Below, in pieces: positions 4,016-6,198 of a stretch of DNA of 6,198 bases. The notes beneath the pieces were generated by a model. The model was not told the origin of the DNA and searched no databases. It saw nothing but the letters and a program-made list of their open reading frames with translations. The translations under genes were made by a program, and so were the position numbers. Origin of the DNA: Bacteroides sp. (GTDB lineage: Bacteria; Bacteroidota; Bacteroidia; Bacteroidales; SM23-62); the NCBI GenBank assembly GCA_030589965.1, contig JAUUZM010000204.1, positions 1 to 6,198 on the forward strand. Reading direction: 5' to 3'. Each line of letters starts with the position of its first letter. Position 1 is the stretch's first letter.

Positions 4016-6198
4016 ATGTCTTCTCCCTCAAAATATGTGGAAACTCCTCTGATGAAGCAGTTCAACAGCATCAAGAATCAGCACCCTGATGCGATACTGT
4101 TGTTCAGGGTGGGGGACTTCTATGAAACCTTTGGAGATGATGCAATCAGGACTTCAAAAATTCTTGGCATTACCCTGACCCGGAGAGCAAACGGAGCCGC
4201 CAGTTATGTTGAACTGGCAGGCTTCCCTCATCATGCACTGGATACTTACCTGCCAAGGCTGGTCAGGGCCGGTCAGAGAGTTGCAATTTGCGAGCAGTTG
4301 GAAGATCCTAAACTGACTAAGAAGATTGTTAAGCGGGGAATAACGGAAATGGTAACCCCGGGGGTAACTTTCAATGAAAATGTGCTGGAGCATAAGGAGA
4401 ATAATTTCCTTGCGGGAATTTGTTTTGACCAAAATCTTACCGGTATTGCATTCCTTGATATCTCTACCGGTGAGTTCCTGACTGCCCAGGGGAATGCAGA
4501 ATATGCAGATAAATTACTCAGCAGTTTTCAACCCAAAGAAGTACTGATTGAAAAGTCCCATAAGAAGGAATTCCTGGAAACCTTCGGTGACAAGTATTAC
4601 ACGTTTGGATTGGATGACTGGGTCTTTACAGAGGAAACGGCTACCGACCGCCTGCTTAAACAATTCCGGACCAGCTCCCTCAAGGGTTTTGGGGTTCAGA
4701 ATATGCCCTATGCAGTCATTGCAGCAGGAACCATTCTGCAGTATCTTGAGATTACACAAAACAAGCGGACGGATCATATTACATCATTGAGCAGGATTGA
4801 AGAAGATAAATATGTATGGCTTGATAAGTTCACCATCCGTAACCTTGAATTGTTCCAGTCACTGCAGGAGGGAGCGAGAACCCTGATTGATGTGATCGAC
4901 CAAACCCATTCCCCCATGGGTGCCAGGCTTCTTAAGCGATGGATGGCTCTTCCACTGAAAGATATCGTTCCCATAAATGAGCGACTGAATATTGTCGAAT
5001 ATCTCATTGGGGATGAGGATTCCAGAGAAAGCCTGATTTCCCAGATTAAGAAAATGGGTGATGTTGAAAGGATATTATCCAGGGTATCGGCTGTTAAAGT
5101 AACTCCACGAGAGATGCAGCAGTTGAGGATCGGACTGGAAGCACTTGTTCCCGTGAAGGAGATTTGCAAGTCCACCGCTGAGGAAGGCATGAAAAAATTG
5201 GGAGAACAGCTTGATCCATGTGAAGAAATACGGGAGAAGATTGTCAGGGAACTTATGGAAGATCCTCCCAACCTGGTAAACAAAGGCAATGTGATCGCAG
5301 AGGGGGTATCAAGCGAGCTGGATGAATTAAGGCAGATTGCTCATTCAGGCAAGGATTACCTCCAAAAGATGCAGAAAAGGGAGAGTGAACGAACCGGGAT
5401 ACCCTCCCTTAAAGTGGCATTTAATAATGTTTTCGGCTATTATATTGAGGTTCGGAACACTCATAAGGATAAGGTACCGGAGGAATGGGTACGAAAACAA
5501 ACACTTGTAAGTGCCGAGCGGTATATTACCGAGGAGCTGAAACAATATGAAGAAAAGATCCTGGGTGCTGAGGAGAAAATTTTAAGTCTTGAAGCCAACC
5601 TGTTTCATGATCTTGTCATTGCAGTCATGGATTTTATTCCCATAATTCAGCGGAATGCATTTTTGACAGCAAAACTGGATTGTCTGTTATCCTTTGCCCA
5701 GGTTGCATTGGAAAACAAATATGTCAGACCGGAAGTGGATCATTCGGATCAGATTGATATTAAACAAGGAAGGCACCCGGTAATTGAGCAGGAGCTTCCC
5801 CTTGATGAGGAATATATACCAAATGATGTATTCCTGGATACACGTGAGCAACAGGTAATTATTCTGACGGGTCCGAATATGTCAGGAAAATCAGCCCTAC
5901 TCAGACAAACTGCCCTGATCACCCTGATGGCCCAGATGGGAAGTTATGTGCCGGCTGATGCAGCTAAAATAGGATGGGTTGATAAGATTTTTACCAGGGT
6001 GGGTGCCTCAGATAATATCTCCCTTGGAGAATCTACCTTCATGGTAGAAATGAACGAGGCTGCCAGTATCCTTAACAACCTTTCGGAGCGTAGCCTCATA
6101 CTTCTCGATGAGATTGGGCGTGGAACGGCAACTTATGATGGTATTTCCATTGCCTGGGCCATGGTGGAATACATCCATGAGCATCCCCGGTTTAAGGG
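4016..6198 (+). CDS. mutS: DNA mismatch repair protein MutS (3' end beyond window)
   Basis: MutS finds base mismatches and small loops in new DNA and, using ATP, recruits MutL to start repair. The frame is open for 727 codons to the edge. Visible: the mismatch-reading motif GDFYETFGDDA (33-43; Phe35 and Glu37 are the expected stacking and contact residues), VAICEQ (89-94), VTPG (113-116) leading to the connector domain, the core start NLELFQSLQEGARTL (about 276-290), FGYYIE in the clamp/lever region (473-478), Walker A GPNMSGKS (619-626), the ESTFMVEM signature (Ser673 probably equals E. coli Ser668) and Walker B LILLDEIGRG (D698, E699). The missing end should hold the ATPase remainder and dimerization helices, about 140 residues. 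The ATG is fixed because TAA (4013-4015) directly precedes it in frame. GTATYDG (703-709) has Ala705 where Ser is usual. It is divergent from susC and functionally unrelated. Confidence 0.98.
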   Translation, partial: MSSPSKYVETPLMKQFNSIKNQHPDAILLFRVGDFYETFGDDAIRTSKILGITLTRRANGAASYVELAGFPHHALDTYLPRLVRAGQRVAICEQLEDPKLTKKIVKRGITEMVTPGVTFNENVLEHKENNFLAGICFDQNLTGIAFLDISTGEFLTAQGNAEYADKLLSSFQPKEVLIEKSHKKEFLETFGDKYYTFGLDDWVFTEETATDRLLKQFRTSSLKGFGVQNMPYAVIAAGTILQYLEITQNKRTDHITSLSRIEEDKYVWLDKFTIRNLELFQSLQEGARTLIDVIDQTHSPMGARLLKRWMALPLKDIVPINERLNIVEYLIGDEDSRESLISQIKKMGDVERILSRVSAVKVTPREMQQLRIGLEALVPVKEICKSTAEEGMKKLGEQLDPCEEIREKIVRELMEDPPNLVNKGNVIAEGVSSELDELRQIAHSGKDYLQKMQKRESERTGIPSLKVAFNNVFGYYIEVRNTHKDKVPEEWVRKQTLVSAERYITEELKQYEEKILGAEEKILSLEANLFHDLVIAVMDFIPIIQRNAFLTAKLDCLLSFAQVALENKYVRPEVDHSDQIDIKQGRHPVIEQELPLDEEYIPNDVFLDTREQQVIILTGPNMSGKSALLRQTALITLMAQMGSYVPADAAKIGWVDKIFTRVGASDNISLGESTFMVEMNEAASILNNLSERSLILLDEIGRGTATYDGISIAWAMVEYIHEHPRFK

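Noticed and set aside
3997..4032. Possible minus-strand promoter (TCGATTTG at 3997-4004, TTTG at 4029-4032) for a long susC leader
   Set aside because: The spacing is 24 bp, the -7 element has a mismatch at its key second base, and it overlaps the mutS start.
4774..5289. Open frame of 171 codons on the minus strand inside mutS
   Set aside because: It is antisense to the conserved MutS core, its translation is Ser-rich and low in recognisable content, and the mutS frame explains the sequence fully.
4016..6198. Possible frameshift or pseudogene in mutS
   Set aside because: The frame is open from the start to the window edge and the expected motifs appear in the right order and spacing; only the window end cuts it.

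Overview
This window most likely comes from a member of the Bacteroidota. It carries a SusC-type TonB-dependent transporter followed directly by a SusD-type surface lipoprotein, a pair that is diagnostic of the phylum. None of the three gene starts has a Shine-Dalgarno sequence; the upstream stretches are A/T-rich, as is usual there. The mutS product also reads like a Bacteroidota MutS. Genus and species cannot be fixed from this sequence.

Layout. On the minus strand, susC (389-3433, complete, 1014 aa) is followed after 34 bp by the first 118 codons of a susD gene, which runs off the left edge (1-354). Together they form the core of a polysaccharide-utilization-type or other nutrient-uptake operon: SusD captures a ligand at the cell surface and SusC imports it with TonB energy. 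No hydrolase, ECF sigma/FecR pair, SusR-like or hybrid two-component regulator lies in the window, so the substrate is unknown. On the plus strand, divergent from susC, mutS (4016 to the right edge, 727 full codons) encodes the mismatch-recognition ATPase. It is truncated just after the Walker B region and has no functional link to the susCD pair.

The 582 bp between the two divergent starts (3434-4015) contain no convincing protein gene but are rich in structure. Starting from the susC side there are: (a) an 11-bp inverted repeat with one mismatch just upstream of the susC start; (b) a very strong 15-bp hairpin followed on the minus strand by a T-run, which is a terminator or attenuator facing susC with no minus-strand gene behind it; (c) a plus-strand module of a promoter-like sequence, a stem-loop with a tandemly repeated TACTCT loop, and a GC-rich intrinsic terminator, best read as an undescribed small RNA of about 85 nt; (d) two related GTTCG-N4-(C/G)GAAC dyads spaced exactly 21 bp apart, the second followed by eight Ts, just upstream of (e) a weak mutS promoter candidate.

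The most interesting part of the window is therefore the intergenic region: a probable small RNA and a possible transcription-attenuation hairpin in front of a nutrient-uptake operon. These are inferences from sequence patterns alone and need RNA data and comparison with related genomes.
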